From positions 2,048,501-2,112,500 of the forward strand of contig NZ_CP029427.2 of the NCBI RefSeq assembly GCF_002266465.3: a stretch of 64,000 bases of DNA, read 5' to 3'. Origin of the DNA: Bradyrhizobium symbiodeficiens (GTDB lineage Bacteria; Pseudomonadota; Alphaproteobacteria; Rhizobiales; Xanthobacteraceae). This document shows positions 18,663-28,912 of the stretch, piece after piece (positions within the stretch are counted from its first letter, which is position 1; each line of letters begins with the position of its first letter). The notes beneath the pieces are model-generated. The model was not told where the DNA came from. It saw only the letters and a list, made by a program, of their open reading frames with translations, and ran no database searches. Both the position numbers and the translations under genes were made by a program.

Positions 18663-19415
18663 ATGAAGGGTCATGCCGCTCTCATCTGCGCGAGCTTTGC
18701 ACTATTGGCCGCCGGGTCAGCGACAGCACAAGAGGGACGGCCGGAGACCGGAACGTCTAGCGTTGCTGAAATTGTTTCTGTTTTAGGAATACAAGTTCCT
18801 GACAGCGCATTGGCTCGCGACGCAGCTAAGGCCATTCGTGATAGCGAAGGCGAGCTGTTGTTTCAGCACTCCATGCGGGTTTATTGTTGGGCTGCATTGG
18901 CAGGTGGACGCAAGGGCATGGCCTTTGATCAGGAACTTCTTTACGTCGCGGCTATGTTCCATGATTATGGACTCACCGCAAACTACGGGGATAGCCACCT
19001 TCGCTATGAAGTGGATGGCGCAAACGCGGCACGGTCGTTTTTGCGCAGCCACGGCATTTCGGAAACCGATAGTCAAAGCGTTTGGCTTGCGATCGCACTA
19101 CATACGACAAATGGAATCTCCTCGCATTTGTACCCGATCGCGGCGCTTCTTGCCGAAGGCGCGAACATGGATCTCGTCGGGGCCGGCTTTGACGACTTTA
19201 CTGCGGAGCAGCGGAGCACTGTCCAGGTAGCTTACCCGCGTCCGCTGCACTTCGCCGAGGAGTTTCTGCAAGCCCTCTACGACAGCCTTAAGCACCGTCC
19301 CGAGACCACTCAGGGCACCGGTTTAGCTGACGTCATGGCCTATAAAGACTCCAGTTTCCACCGCAGGGATTTCAGTAGCCTCATGCGCGTGTCGCGCTGG
19401 GTGACGGGGCGATAG
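18663..19415 (+). CDS. Exported HD-domain hydrolase, cyanamide-hydratase-like (copy 3)
   Basis: A 250-residue paralogue of the HD proteins at 7894, 14208 and 44078, differing by a clear Sec signal peptide (MKGHAALICASFALLAAGSA, cleaved near ATAQE). Ligands are His69 (FQHSMRVY), His100-Asp101 (MFHDYG), His147 (ALHTTNG) and Asp170 (ANMDLVG). The ATG at 18663 follows AAGGAGAATGCT, so the signal peptide belongs to the protein. It is more divergent than the other three, with GG replacing the helix after WAAL and RPETTQGTGLADV near the end. It would act in the periplasm, unusual for this superfamily. It is intact. Confidence 0.83.
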   Translation: MKGHAALICASFALLAAGSATAQEGRPETGTSSVAEIVSVLGIQVPDSALARDAAKAIRDSEGELLFQHSMRVYCWAALAGGRKGMAFDQELLYVAAMFHDYGLTANYGDSHLRYEVDGANAARSFLRSHGISETDSQSVWLAIALHTTNGISSHLYPIAALLAEGANMDLVGAGFDDFTAEQRSTVQVAYPRPLHFAEEFLQALYDSLKHRPETTQGTGLADVMAYKDSSFHRRDFSSLMRVSRWVTGR

Positions 19416-19533
19416 CCGTCGCGGCTCGTCACGATCGGTTGCCGTCATCCGCGCTGTAGATGGTACATGGAATTTTGATTGGTCGAAGAGCCGACGAATC
19501 TGACCGTAGTCATGCAGGTGATAGGCGACGCCA

Positions 19534-21046
19534 ATGCGCCAGTCTTCCACGCTCGATCGCCGTTCGTTCGTCAAGGCCATAGGTCGCCTAGTAGGAGGAA
19601 CGACTGCGGCTGGAGGTCTGCTAACGCTCGGCCGGTCGACGCCTGGGCCCGGGCGCGCTCGCAGCTCAAATCGCCAACGTCCGAGGCGCTCGTCGAGCCA
19701 ATAGAAGCGCGCAGCGCCAACGGTTTGCTCGAGTTGACGATGACAGCTGCACCTGGGCCGGTGCATCTCGGCGATCGCGACTTCTCCGGTCTGCTTTACA
19801 ACGGCGCTTATGTGCCACCGACGCTGCGCGTACGCCTGGGCGATACGTTGCGGATCACTTTCCGCAACAACCTGACCTCCGGGCTCGATCGTCCCGGTAA
19901 TAGTGGTCCCGTCTGCGCGGGAACCGGCACCCCGTCGAACCTGCACTTTCACGGCATGGGCGTGTCGCCGCAAGCCAACGGCGACAACGTATTCGTCCAC
20001 GTTCAGCCCGGTGATACCTTCGAATACCAGCTGCGCATACCCGCACACGGCCGGCAGGGTCCGGGTCTATTTTGGTATCACCCCCATGCGCATGGCTTCG
20101 TCAACGATCAAATCCTGGGCGGTCTGTCGGGCGCTCTGGTCGTCGATGGGATGGAGCGTCTTTTCCCTCTGTTGCGCGGATTGCCGGAACGCCTTCTTCT
20201 GATCAAGCACGTCAAGATGGCCGACGAAAGCGAGATCGTTTCGATCAATGGTCAAGTCAATCCCGCCATCACCATGCGCCCCGGTGAACTGCAGTTCTGG
20301 CGGATCGCGCACGTAGGAGCATCGGATTTCATAAAATGCCGTGTCGAGGGCATGCCGCTATATATCGTGGCGACCGACGGACACGCCCTATCGCAGCCAC
20401 GCAAGGCGAATGAATTCTTCATCGGGCCGGGCAAGCGGATTGACGCGATCGCAGTCGGACCGCGGGCAGGGGAATACCCGATGCAAACCGTCCCGTTCCA
20501 GAACGAGGCCTGGCGTCCCCCTTGAACCGGTCCGGCAGTTGGCGCTGGTGAGCTCCAGTGGAGAGTTGCCGAGCCCGGCGCGCGTTGAGAACGAAATTCT
20601 TCGAATCCGAGTCACCGGTCCGCAATGGATCGACGAGGTCCGTGCGGCGCCGATCGCGCGGCGGCGGATGCTGCTCTATTCACGCACCCAGGATCGCAAG
20701 GCCTTCATGATTGACGGTCACATCGTCGATGAGGCGCGCATCGACCAAATCGTCAAGCTAGGCGATACGGAAGAGTGGACGGTGGTAAATGAGGATCAAC
20801 AGTATCACAGCTCCCACATACACCAGACACCTTTCTTGGTGACTGAGGTCGCTGGTCGTTCCTGGAGCGACGATAGCCTGCGTGACACGTTTTCAGTCCC
20901 GCCCGCGACAAACCGGCGGCCTGGCATACTCAAGATCGTGATCCCGTTCACTGATCCCGAAATCGTGGGCAGGTTTGCTTATCATTGCCATGCAGTTCGA
21001 TCACGAAGACAAGGGCATGATGGGAATCATTGAAGTTGTCGCCTGA
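19534..21046 (+). pseudogene. Tat-exported multicopper oxidase, three frameshifts
   Basis: All four copper motifs are present but in different frames: LHFHGMG and FWYHPHAHG, then SSHIHQTPF, then YHCHAV. The start MRQSSTLDRRSFVKAIGRLV is a twin-arginine signal in a frame separate from the first cupredoxin domain, so a break lies near 19660. Further breaks are near 20515 and 20998, after which the end reads GMMGIIEVVA and stops. Intact enzymes oxidise phenols or metal ions with oxygen in the periplasm. As read, no complete enzyme can be made. Confidence 0.82.
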
Positions 21047-21377
21047 CGTGTCGTGTCGCGATTGGCGCTTCTCGCTCCAAGATTGGAATTGCAATGACGC
21101 AGCACAAATTGCGCATCTGGCAAATAATTCTGGTCGACGAAACGCGGAAAGCGTTCACGCAGTACATCGCCGCGATCCAAGCAACTCATTTGGCGGGTGT
21201 AATCCAGGCCACTCCTTACGCACACGGCCCAGTGACATGATCGCAGCGTGATCATTCGCGGAATGAAAGCGCTGCACTTCCGCAGGCGATCAATGTTCGT
21301 CAGGATGAATCTGTAGGAGCCATGTCGGCAATCTCGTCGAAAACACGGTTGCGTGCACGAGCAAAGGAAAACCAATC
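21047..21377. other. Intergenic stretch before the MBL-fold gene
   Basis: No convincing gene on either strand. A segment at about 21090-21130 (GACGCAGC...TTGCGCATCT) faintly resembles the end of the 63-bp repeat seen at 12914 and 24218. The promoter of the downstream hydrolase probably lies here. Confidence 0.35.
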
Positions 21378-22343
21378 ATGCGGATAAGCCTGCTAGCGAT
21401 TCCATCGACCGCCGTATTCCTGTGTCCGGCTCTTCTGGCCATTGGATATGCCGCCTCCGCACCGGCCGTTGCACAGTCGGTAGGAGACTATTTCCATACG
21501 GGGGCTGGCGCGCGATATCTGGAGCGAGCCAAGAGCGACGTGATCACGGTGCCCTTGCGCGGCAACATCAATGTCCTGATGGGATCCGGCGGAAATATTG
21601 TGGTTCTGTCGGGAAGTGATGGCAAATTCCTCGTAGATGCCGGCATCAAGCCGTCGAAAGACAAACTGCAAGCGGCTCTCGATAAGATTAACCCTTCACC
21701 ATTGAAATACGTCGTGAACACTCATTGGCATTGGGATCATACCGACGGAAACGAGTGGATGCATGCAGCGGGCGCCACGATCATTGCGCAGAGGAATACG
21801 CTGAGGCATCTATCGGAGACCACTCACGTGGATGACTGGAATTGGACCTTCGCTCCCGTTCCAGCCGGCGCACGTCCGACGATTGTCGTGGACAATGAGA
21901 GGGACTTCAGCTTCGCAGGCGAATCGATAAAGGTTGAGCATTTGGGTCCGGGTCATACCGACGGCGATCTGTTAGTGTATTTCCAGCGGGCCGATATTGT
22001 TGCCCTCGGCGATACATTCTGGAACGGAAACTATCCGTTCATCGACAACGAAGACGGCGGCAGCGTCAGCTCGGCCATCAGTTGGGCCAGCAAGGCGATC
22101 GAACGCACCACGGATAAGACCATCCTGATCCCGGGGCATGGTGAGATTGGCAATCGAGCTCAATTGATTGAATTTCGAGATATGCTGATCGCTGTACGCG
22201 ACCAGATTGCTACGCTGAAGTCGCAGGGAAAGTCCCTCGAAGAAGTCATGGCGGCGAGGCCGACGGCGGCCTTCGACGACAAGTGGGGTCGATTTGTGAT
22301 CAATCCGAAGTTCTTCACCAAGCTCGTCTATGAAGGATTGTAA
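21378..22343 (+). CDS. Exported metallo-beta-lactamase-fold hydrolase
   Basis: A 321-residue protein with a signal peptide (MRISLLAIPSTAVFLCPALL, cleaved near APAVAQS). It has an MBL domain with the zinc motif VNTHWHWDHTDG, a second His in GPGHTDGD and a third in ILIPGHGEI. The C-terminal helix ends KFFTKLVYEGL. It belongs to the periplasmic SoxH/quinoprotein-relay-like branch of the fold; the substrate is not evident. It is intact and precedes the sulfite-dehydrogenase-like genes on the same strand. Confidence 0.86.
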   Translation: MRISLLAIPSTAVFLCPALLAIGYAASAPAVAQSVGDYFHTGAGARYLERAKSDVITVPLRGNINVLMGSGGNIVVLSGSDGKFLVDAGIKPSKDKLQAALDKINPSPLKYVVNTHWHWDHTDGNEWMHAAGATIIAQRNTLRHLSETTHVDDWNWTFAPVPAGARPTIVVDNERDFSFAGESIKVEHLGPGHTDGDLLVYFQRADIVALGDTFWNGNYPFIDNEDGGSVSSAISWASKAIERTTDKTILIPGHGEIGNRAQLIEFRDMLIAVRDQIATLKSQGKSLEEVMAARPTAAFDDKWGRFVINPKFFTKLVYEGL

Positions 22344-22455
22344 ACGGTGCGGCGCGCTCCGCAATTGCGGCGTGGGTTCTCGATTGTCCAATTCTAATTC
22401 GCTTGTCCGTTGGAACTGGCGGCTATTTTGTGGTCTTGGTCAGAAGGAGGCATCG

Positions 22456-23752
22456 ATGCATCAACGTGAAAGCTGTCCTGCAACCGAAACGCCCAATGGT
22501 CCTAGCGTCGGCTGTCGCGTGCCCTTGAGTGTGGGCTCGTGTCTCGTTCTGTCGCGGCGTTCATTGCTTCGGCAACTCGGAGTCGCAGGGGCGTCGCTCG
22601 CGGTCGCGCCGGCCCTTGCAAGCGAGTTGATCGAGCTGCCGCTGCCGAGCGAACCGCGTCAACGACCGCTCACCATGCTTTCCCGGACAAGTCGGGCATG
22701 ATTCTGCAGCGAAGCCGCCCGCCACTGCTTGAGACACCAATTGAGGTATTCGATCAGGGCGTGTTCACGCCGAACGATCTGTTCTACGTGCGCTGGCATT
22801 GGTCGGTGATCCCAAGTTCGGTCGACGTGACCAAGTTCAGGCTCTCGGTACGGGGCACGTAGACCGAGCGCTGTCACTCTCTATCGCAGATATTCTCCGC
22901 CTGCCACGCGTCGAGTTGGCCGCCGTCAACCAGTGCTCGGGTAATTCACGGGGCTTTTTCTTGCCGCGTGTGCCGGGTGCGCAATGGGCTCATGGCGCGA
23001 TGGGCAACGCGAGATGGACGGGGGTCCGTTTGAAGGACGTGCTGGATCGGGCGGGCGTCAAGAGTGGTGCCGTCCATGTGCGCTTTAAGGGCCTGGATGA
23101 ACCGCCGGTGCCAGACGCACCGACATTCAGGAAATCGCTGACTATCGATCATGCCCGTGACGGCGAGGTGATGATCGCTTTTGCCATGAATGACGAGCAG
23201 CTTCCACTTCTGAATGGCCTCCCGCTGCGGCTGGTCGTGCCCGGCTGGTACTCGACGTACTGGGTCAAGATGCTCAGCGATATCGAGGTGTTGGACAAGC
23301 CAGACGACAATTACTGGATGGCGGTCGCCTACACCATTCCAGACACGCCACACGCCAACATCGCGCCGGGCCAGAGCGGCGTGAAGATGATTCCGATCAA
23401 TCGCATGCCACCGCGGTCTTTTATTACAAATCTCACGGAAGGCGGCTCCTTGCCTGCAAAGGCGGCTTTGCCGCTGCACGGCATTGCTTTCGGTGGTGAT
23501 ACGGGCGTCGCCAAGGTCGAGCTTTCCACCGATAGCGGTAAATCATGGCAGACGACCACGCTCGGCACGGATCACGGCAAATACAGCTTTCGCCGCTGGG
23601 AAACTGATGTCTTGCTGCCCGAGAAGGGCAGCTTCGAACTGATGGTTCGTTGCACGAACTCGGCCGGCGAAGTCCAGCCTGTACAGCCGAACTGGAACAA
23701 TAGCGGCTTCATGCGCAACGTCATCGAAGCGATTCATGTCAACGCGACGTAG
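22456..23752 (+). pseudogene. sorA: SorA-like sulfite dehydrogenase molybdenum subunit, two frameshifts
   Basis: The rebuilt protein has a Tat-type leader (LSRRSLLRQLGVAGASLAVA). A sulfite-oxidase fold follows, with the molybdenum-binding Cys in NQCSGNSRGFF, the GVRLKDVLDRAGV segment and a C-terminal dimerisation domain with GVAKVELSTDSGKSW. Breaks lie near 22695 and 22860; the large third piece (22862-23752) is unbroken. Intact SorA oxidises sulfite to sulfate in the periplasm and passes electrons to the cytochrome SorB, encoded 9 bases downstream. The ATG at 22456 follows AGAAGGAGG. Confidence 0.8.
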
Positions 23753-23761
23753 GAGCAGTCC

Positions 23762-24094
23762 ATGCGCATGACAATCACTTTAGCCGGCTGCTTGTTGATC
23801 GCGTTGCTGTTCCCGACGACGGCCCGGGTTCAGGAGCAGCTCAAAATTAGGTCCATGACCGTCGATCTTCCTGCAGGTGATGCTCTATTTCCAGGCGGTT
23901 CGACGGCCGAGGCGATCAACAACAACTGCTTGGCCTGTCACTCAGCGGACATGGTGCTGCACCAGCCGGCGCTGCCGCGCGCAACGTGGGAGACTGAGGT
24001 TCACAAGATGATCAAGGTCTACAAGGCTCCAATCGATGAAGCCGACGTGGCCGTGATTGTCGACCTCCTCGCGAAAATCAAGGGGAAGAACTGA
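23762..24094 (+). CDS. sorB: SorB-like monohaem cytochrome c
   Basis: A 110-residue exported c-type cytochrome. A signal peptide (MRMTITLAGCLLIALLFPTT) is followed by one haem site, NNCLACHSADMV, and a probable axial Met in DMVLHQPALPR. It matches the small cytochrome subunit of SorAB sulfite dehydrogenases in size and position, directly after the SorA-like gene. It is intact, but its partner is frameshifted as read, so it may have no electron donor. Confidence 0.8.
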   Translation: MRMTITLAGCLLIALLFPTTARVQEQLKIRSMTVDLPAGDALFPGGSTAEAINNNCLACHSADMVLHQPALPRATWETEVHKMIKVYKAPIDEADVAVIVDLLAKIKGKN

Positions 24095-24217
24095 CGAAAG
24101 ACAGACCGAGGCAGTCACACGGACTGGATCCATACGTTTACCGATCCGTGGTCGGCCAATGGCATTGTGGAGCCCCAGTCGCACGATCGAGTTGATCGGG
24201 AGCGCCGCCATCGCATG

Positions 24218-24280
24218 ATGGTGCAGTCGAAATCCGCAATCTTGGTACTGTTATACGACCAAGCACAACGCATCTCTTCG
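24218..24280. repeat. 63-bp intergenic repeat, copy B (contains ATCTTGGTACTGTT)
   Basis: The gap-free counterpart of 12914-12976, located about 160 bases before the oxidoreductase gene at 24438. Conserved blocks are AAATC, ATCTTGGTACTGTT and CGCATCT. The surrounding 24095-24437 has no convincing gene. Confidence 0.5.
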
Positions 24281-24437
24281 CCAACTAGCGAGCCGCGGCG
24301 ATCCGGGTTCATCCGGCTAGTGGGATCCTCGATCAATACTGACGGCGTGGGTCGTGGAAAAGGAGCCGAGGAATTCCACAATGGATGACATTTTGTCGAT
24401 CGCCGGCGCGCCGCGCTTCCAAACCCAAGGATGACAG

Positions 24438-25374
24438 ATGACCGAACAGAAAAGCATCATGAAGGCTATCGCTGTGACTGACCAGGCAGCAGGATCGGCT
24501 GGAATGCAGCTGGTGGAGCGGCCTAAGCCGCAGGCAGCGATAAACGACGTCATCGTTAAGGTTCATGCGTCGGGCTTCGTCGCGACTGAGCTGGAATGGC
24601 CTTCGACTTGGACCGATCGGCTCGATCGCCACCGAACGCCGGCGATCCCCGGCCACGAGCTGTCCGGGGTGGTCACCGGTCTCGGCTACGGCACAACGGG
24701 TTGTCGGTGGGACAGCGGGTGTTCGGCCTCGCTGATTGGTATCGCGACGGCACCTTGGCAGAGTATATAGCCATGGAGGCACGCAACCTCGCGCCGTTGC
24801 CGGGTGACGTCGGCTTCACGGTGGGCGCGAGCCTGCCGATATCGGGCCTGACCGCGTGGCAGGACTGTTTGTGCACGGGCGCCTTCGGGCGGGGCAGAGC
24901 GTGCTCGCGCACGGCGCGGCCGGCGCAGTCGGGTCGATGGTGACGCAACTCGCACGAGAGGCCGGCGCCTACGTCATCGGCACCGGTCGCGCGGCCGATC
25001 GTCAGAAGGCACTCGATTTCGGCGCGCAGGAGTTTGTCGACCTTGGCACCGACGCTTTGGAAGACGTCGGTGGAATCGATCTTGTGTTCGACGTTATCGG
25101 CGGCGACATCGGAAAACGGTCCGCACGCCTGATTCGAGCCGGAGGAACGCTGATATCCATCGTCGGGCCACCCGACGCGCGGCCGGTCGATGGCCTGACC
25201 GTCGACTTTGTTGTCGAGTCCGATCGCACCCAATTGAGTGATATCGTCCAGCGGTTGCGCGACCGACGGCTGCGGACAAACATCGGCAACGTCTCAACCC
25301 TCGACAATGCCGTTGCCGCCTTCAACACGACCGAGCGACGCGCGGGAAAAACCGTCATCCGCGTTTGTCCTTGA
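24438..25374 (+). pseudogene. NADP-dependent medium-chain oxidoreductase, two frameshifts
   Basis: A second zinc-free medium-chain dehydrogenase, broken twice. Frame one gives MKAIAVTDQAAGSAGMQLVE and IPGHELSGVVTGLGYGTTG. Frame two starts near 24695 with LSVGQRVFGLADWYRDGTLA. Frame three, from about 24865, gives GRLRAGQSVLAHGAAGAVGS (the Rossmann motif) and runs to the natural end GKTVIRVCP. Relatives are quinone or enone reductases. The intact paralogue is at 9784. Confidence 0.8.
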
Positions 25375-25589
25375 CGACTTTGCGAGAGTGGGGTTCTGCC
25401 TCGCGGACCATCGTCGCCCCCTGGATCGTGGCGATCGTCTTCCGTGCCTTCTTCGCCCGGGCAAACAACCGGGTCTCGCGCGTCGGCGAGCGGGGGCAGG
25501 TGTCGCATGTCACGACAAGACCAACAGGCAGTTTCGCTTCTTAGGTTCATGAAGAGCGACGTTTTCTCGACCCATCGGAGGTGTCTTGG

Positions 25590-27001
25590 ATGCATGTCAT
25601 GACTTTCAACGATTCGTGCCCGCCGCCGGTATTGCCGGCGGATGCGGCGTCTCTCGCGGCCGCAATCGAGGGTTCGGTTCTACTCCCGGGCGAAGTAGGA
25701 TACGACGACGAACGTGCCGTCTGGAATCTCAATCATGAGCTGACGCCGGCGGTGATCGTGGTGCCGAAGAGCGCGGCCGATGTCCAGGCCGCCGTTACTT
25801 TCGCGGCGAGGCAGCAACGGCCTGTTCTGGTGAAGAACACCGGCCATCAGATGGTCGGCAAGGCGCAAGGTGCCGTTGTGATCGCAACGCACCGCATGAA
25901 CGACATAACGATCGACGCGGCCTGCTGCACGGCGCGGGTCGGCGCTGGCGTGCTGTGGTCGGAGGTGATTGCGAAGGCGGCCAAGGTCGGTCTAGCTCCG
26001 CTGAACGGGACTAACCCCACGGTAGGAGTCGTTGGTTATACCTTGGGTGGCGGGCTCAGCCCGACCCTCGGCCGTTCCCACGGCTACGCCGCCGATCACG
26101 TGCGCTCGCTCGACGTGGTCACCGCGGACGGCAAACGTCGGCACGTCGACGCGGAATCCGAACCCGACCTTTTCTGGCCCTTCGCGGCGGCAAGGGCAAC
26201 TTTGCAGTGGTCACGGCCTTGGAATTCAACCTGTTTCCGGTGTCTCGCCTCTACGCCGGCGGCATCTACTTCCCGGGTGAGCGGATGGCCGAGGTGCTGC
26301 GAGCTTGGGCCGCTTGGCATCCAGGCACGCCGGAGACGATGACCACGTCAATCGCTGTGATGCGGATGCCATCATTGCTCGAAGTGCCCGAGCCTTTGCG
26401 CGGGAAGTTTCTTGTTTCGGTGCGGGTCGCCTACAACGGCACGACTGCGGACGGCGAGCGGATGGTAAAGCCGCTGCGGGCGGCAGCCCCGGCAGTCCTG
26501 GATACCGTGCGGGACATGCCGTACAGCGAGGTCGCATCGATCCACAACGAGCCGACCGACCCGCTGCCATACTACGAGCGGGGCATCATGCTGCGAGAGT
26601 TCCCCACGCAGGCGCAGGATAAGCTGATCGAACTCGTTGGTCCGGACGCTGAAACCGCCTTGGTGCTCGCCGAGCTGCGGGCTCTCGGCGGGGGATGGGA
26701 CCGCGAGCCGGCAGAACCCAATGCTGTAGCGACTAGGGGTTTGCCGTACAGCCTGCTAGCCGTCGCCGCCGGTCCGCTGTCGCAGGAGCTGCAACTCAAG
26801 GGATCGGTCGCCGAACTGCTCGAGGGCATGAAACCTTGGCAGGCCGATCGGCGGTACGTCAACAATCTCGCGCCGGATGAGGCGGCTGACGCCGCGGCGA
26901 TCTACGGCCCGGAGTGCTACGAGCGCTTGGCGTCCATCAAGACGGCCTACGACCCAGCCAATATGTTCCGGCTCAATCACAACGTGGTGCCGGCAGCTTG
27001 A
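25590..27001 (+). pseudogene. FAD-linked oxidase, berberine-bridge-enzyme-like, one frameshift
   Basis: The N-terminal part has the FAD-binding domain with VVPKSAADVQAAVTFAARQQ, a conserved NTGHQM segment and TVGVVGYTLGGGLSPTLGRS. The reading frame breaks near 26185 (FWPFA to GGKGNFAVVTALEFNLFPVS). The second part runs unbroken to the BBE tail CYERLASIKTAYDPANMFRL. The ATG at 25590 follows CGGAGGTGTC. Intact relatives oxidise alcohols or sugars with bound FAD. Only the two halves are readable as the sequence stands. Confidence 0.83.
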
Positions 27002-27015
27002 TTGGACGCTGGCTG

Positions 27016-27273
27016 TCAACCGGCATTCAAATATTGCAGGCCGAATGAAATCCAGTGTTCGCTCTTCGCGTTGCGAATATTGGTACTGCCGCAATTTGGC
27101 TCGATCCCGGGCAATTGTTTGAAATCGACAGGCTTGCCCCTGGCGTCCAGCTTCGTCTGTAGTTCATCCAGCACGAGTCGAGGCTCCTGTTGAACACGAC
27201 TGTGTATTCTTTCTCGGCAGATGTTCCGCGCCCCCGCCCGTGCGCCGGAGCGGTCGATGTGAACAGTCGTCAT
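27016..27273 (-). other. Short ORF with conserved leader (GGAAGTGAAA-N16-ATG), copy 3
   Basis: An 85-codon frame beginning [20 protein letters not shown]. The ATG at 27273 has GGAAGTGAAA exactly 16 bases upstream, as at 8874 and 17123. The middle contains a charged helical stretch, PRLVLDELQTKLDARGKPVD. It also covers a core like that of the 63-bp repeat (CAGTACCAATATTCG on this strand). Coding status is uncertain and I do not recognise a family. Confidence 0.35.
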
Positions 27274-27376
27274 CTCGCGCGTGAAATTGTTTCACTTCCG
27301 TACTGCAGCGCAAAGGCCATACGAGAGAGACGTCAGTGCGCAGAGCACTGTATCTTGGAATCATAGGAGAACCGAC

Positions 27377-28605
27377 ATGGATTCCATTTCTCGTCGCCAT
27401 ATGTTGGCAGCGACCGCTGCCGGAGGTCTTCTGACGAGCGTTGCGCTGGCGCACGCGCAAACTGCAGGCGGCGCGATTCCTCAGCCACAGCGACGGGGTC
27501 ATGGCGGCACCGATCCCGGTCCGCGCAATCTAATGCGGGATCAACAGAACCCGGATCTGCTGGTACCGCCGTCAACCGACCATGGCACCTTGCCGAACTT
27601 GCGCTTCTCGTTCTCGGATGCCCATGTGCGGCTTGAGCCGGGCGGCTGGACCCGCCAGGTCACGCAGCGTGAGCTGCGCATTGCCAAGTCCATGGCCGGC
27701 GTGAATATGCGGCTGAACGCGGGCGGTGTGCGTGAGCTGCATTGGCATAAGGCATCAGAATGGGCCTACATGCTCTATGGCAAGGCTCGCGTGACGGCGG
27801 TCGATTCCGAGGGACGCTATTTCGTTGATGACGTCGGCGTCGGAGATCTCTGGTTCTTCCCCGGCGGAACCCGCACTCGATTCAGGGCCTCGGCCCCGAT
27901 GGCTGCGAATTCCTTCTCGTGTTCGACGATGGCGACTTCGACGAAGACAACACCTTCCTGCTCAACGATTGGTTCAAGCGAATACCGGCCGATGTATTGG
28001 GCAAGAATTTCGGGGTGCCTGCCTCGCTGTTCGGTCACACCCCCGATGAGAGCGAGCGCTATATTTTCCAGGCTCCGTTGCCGGGGCCGCTTGGATCGGA
28101 AGCCATACCGCGCGCTAAGGCGTCGGAGACGAGCTACACCTGGCGTATGATGGAGCAGGTGCCCATCAAGACGAAGGGCGGAACGGTGCGGATCACAGAT
28201 TCTCGTTTGTTTCCGATTAGCAACACGACTGCAGCGGCCATGGTTGAAGTCGAACCTGGCGGATTGCGCGAGGTACACTGGCACCCTAACGCAGACGAGT
28301 GGCTCTACGTCATCGAGGGGCAGGCGCGCATGGGTGTGTTTGCCGGCCAAGGGCAGGCGCGCACCTTTGATCTGCAGGCCGGCGACGTGGGTTACGTTCC
28401 GGTGGCGATGGGCCATTATCTCGAGAATACGGGCTCGACCAGCTTTCGATTTCTCGAGACATTCAAGAGTGATCGCTTCATTGATTTCTCACTGGATACC
28501 TGGATGGCGGCAACACCGCCGGAACTGGTGCAAGCTCATCTCGAACTCGATCCAAAGGTGATGGATGCACTGCGCACGAACAAGGCTCTGGTCGTGCCGC
28601 AATAA
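27377..28605 (+). pseudogene. Tat-exported bicupin, oxalate-decarboxylase-like, one frameshift
   Basis: A twin-arginine leader ([20 protein letters not shown]) precedes two cupin domains. The first has the manganese motif [19 protein letters not shown] and the second has VHWHPNADEWLYVIEGQARM. The frame changes near 27885 (TRFR to a frame reading [20 protein letters not shown]), between the two halves of the first barrel. Intact enzymes split oxalate to formate and CO2, which would link to the formate dehydrogenase 25 kb away, though that is speculative. The ATG at 27377 follows TAGGAGAACC. Confidence 0.85.
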
Positions 28606-28912
28606 CCGCCTACGTCTGAGTGCATCGCGGCGCACTCCGCCGGAACCTGATGGGCAAGTCGCGGATCGTCCTGGATGGACGCCCGGCGGCACGGTGCCAA
28701 TCAGCATTCCGCGCAAGATTGGAGATGTCGTGACGGTTTGGTTCTCGGCGTGCGGACTATCGACCGCTATCGCCCAGACGCCATCGCACCTCAATTTTAC
28801 TTTGACGCGCGTCACGACGTGATCGGCGAATGACGATAGAAGTCGGTCCGCCTTCGCGACGCTATCAGGAGCATGGCGGACGTCAAACAGCGTCCCCGAT
28901 TTGTGAGTACGT
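28606..28912. other. Convergent intergenic stretch, nothing recognised
   Basis: This lies between the 3' ends of the bicupin and the giant kinase gene. I see no gene, RNA or convincing hairpin followed by a T-run. Confidence 0.4.
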
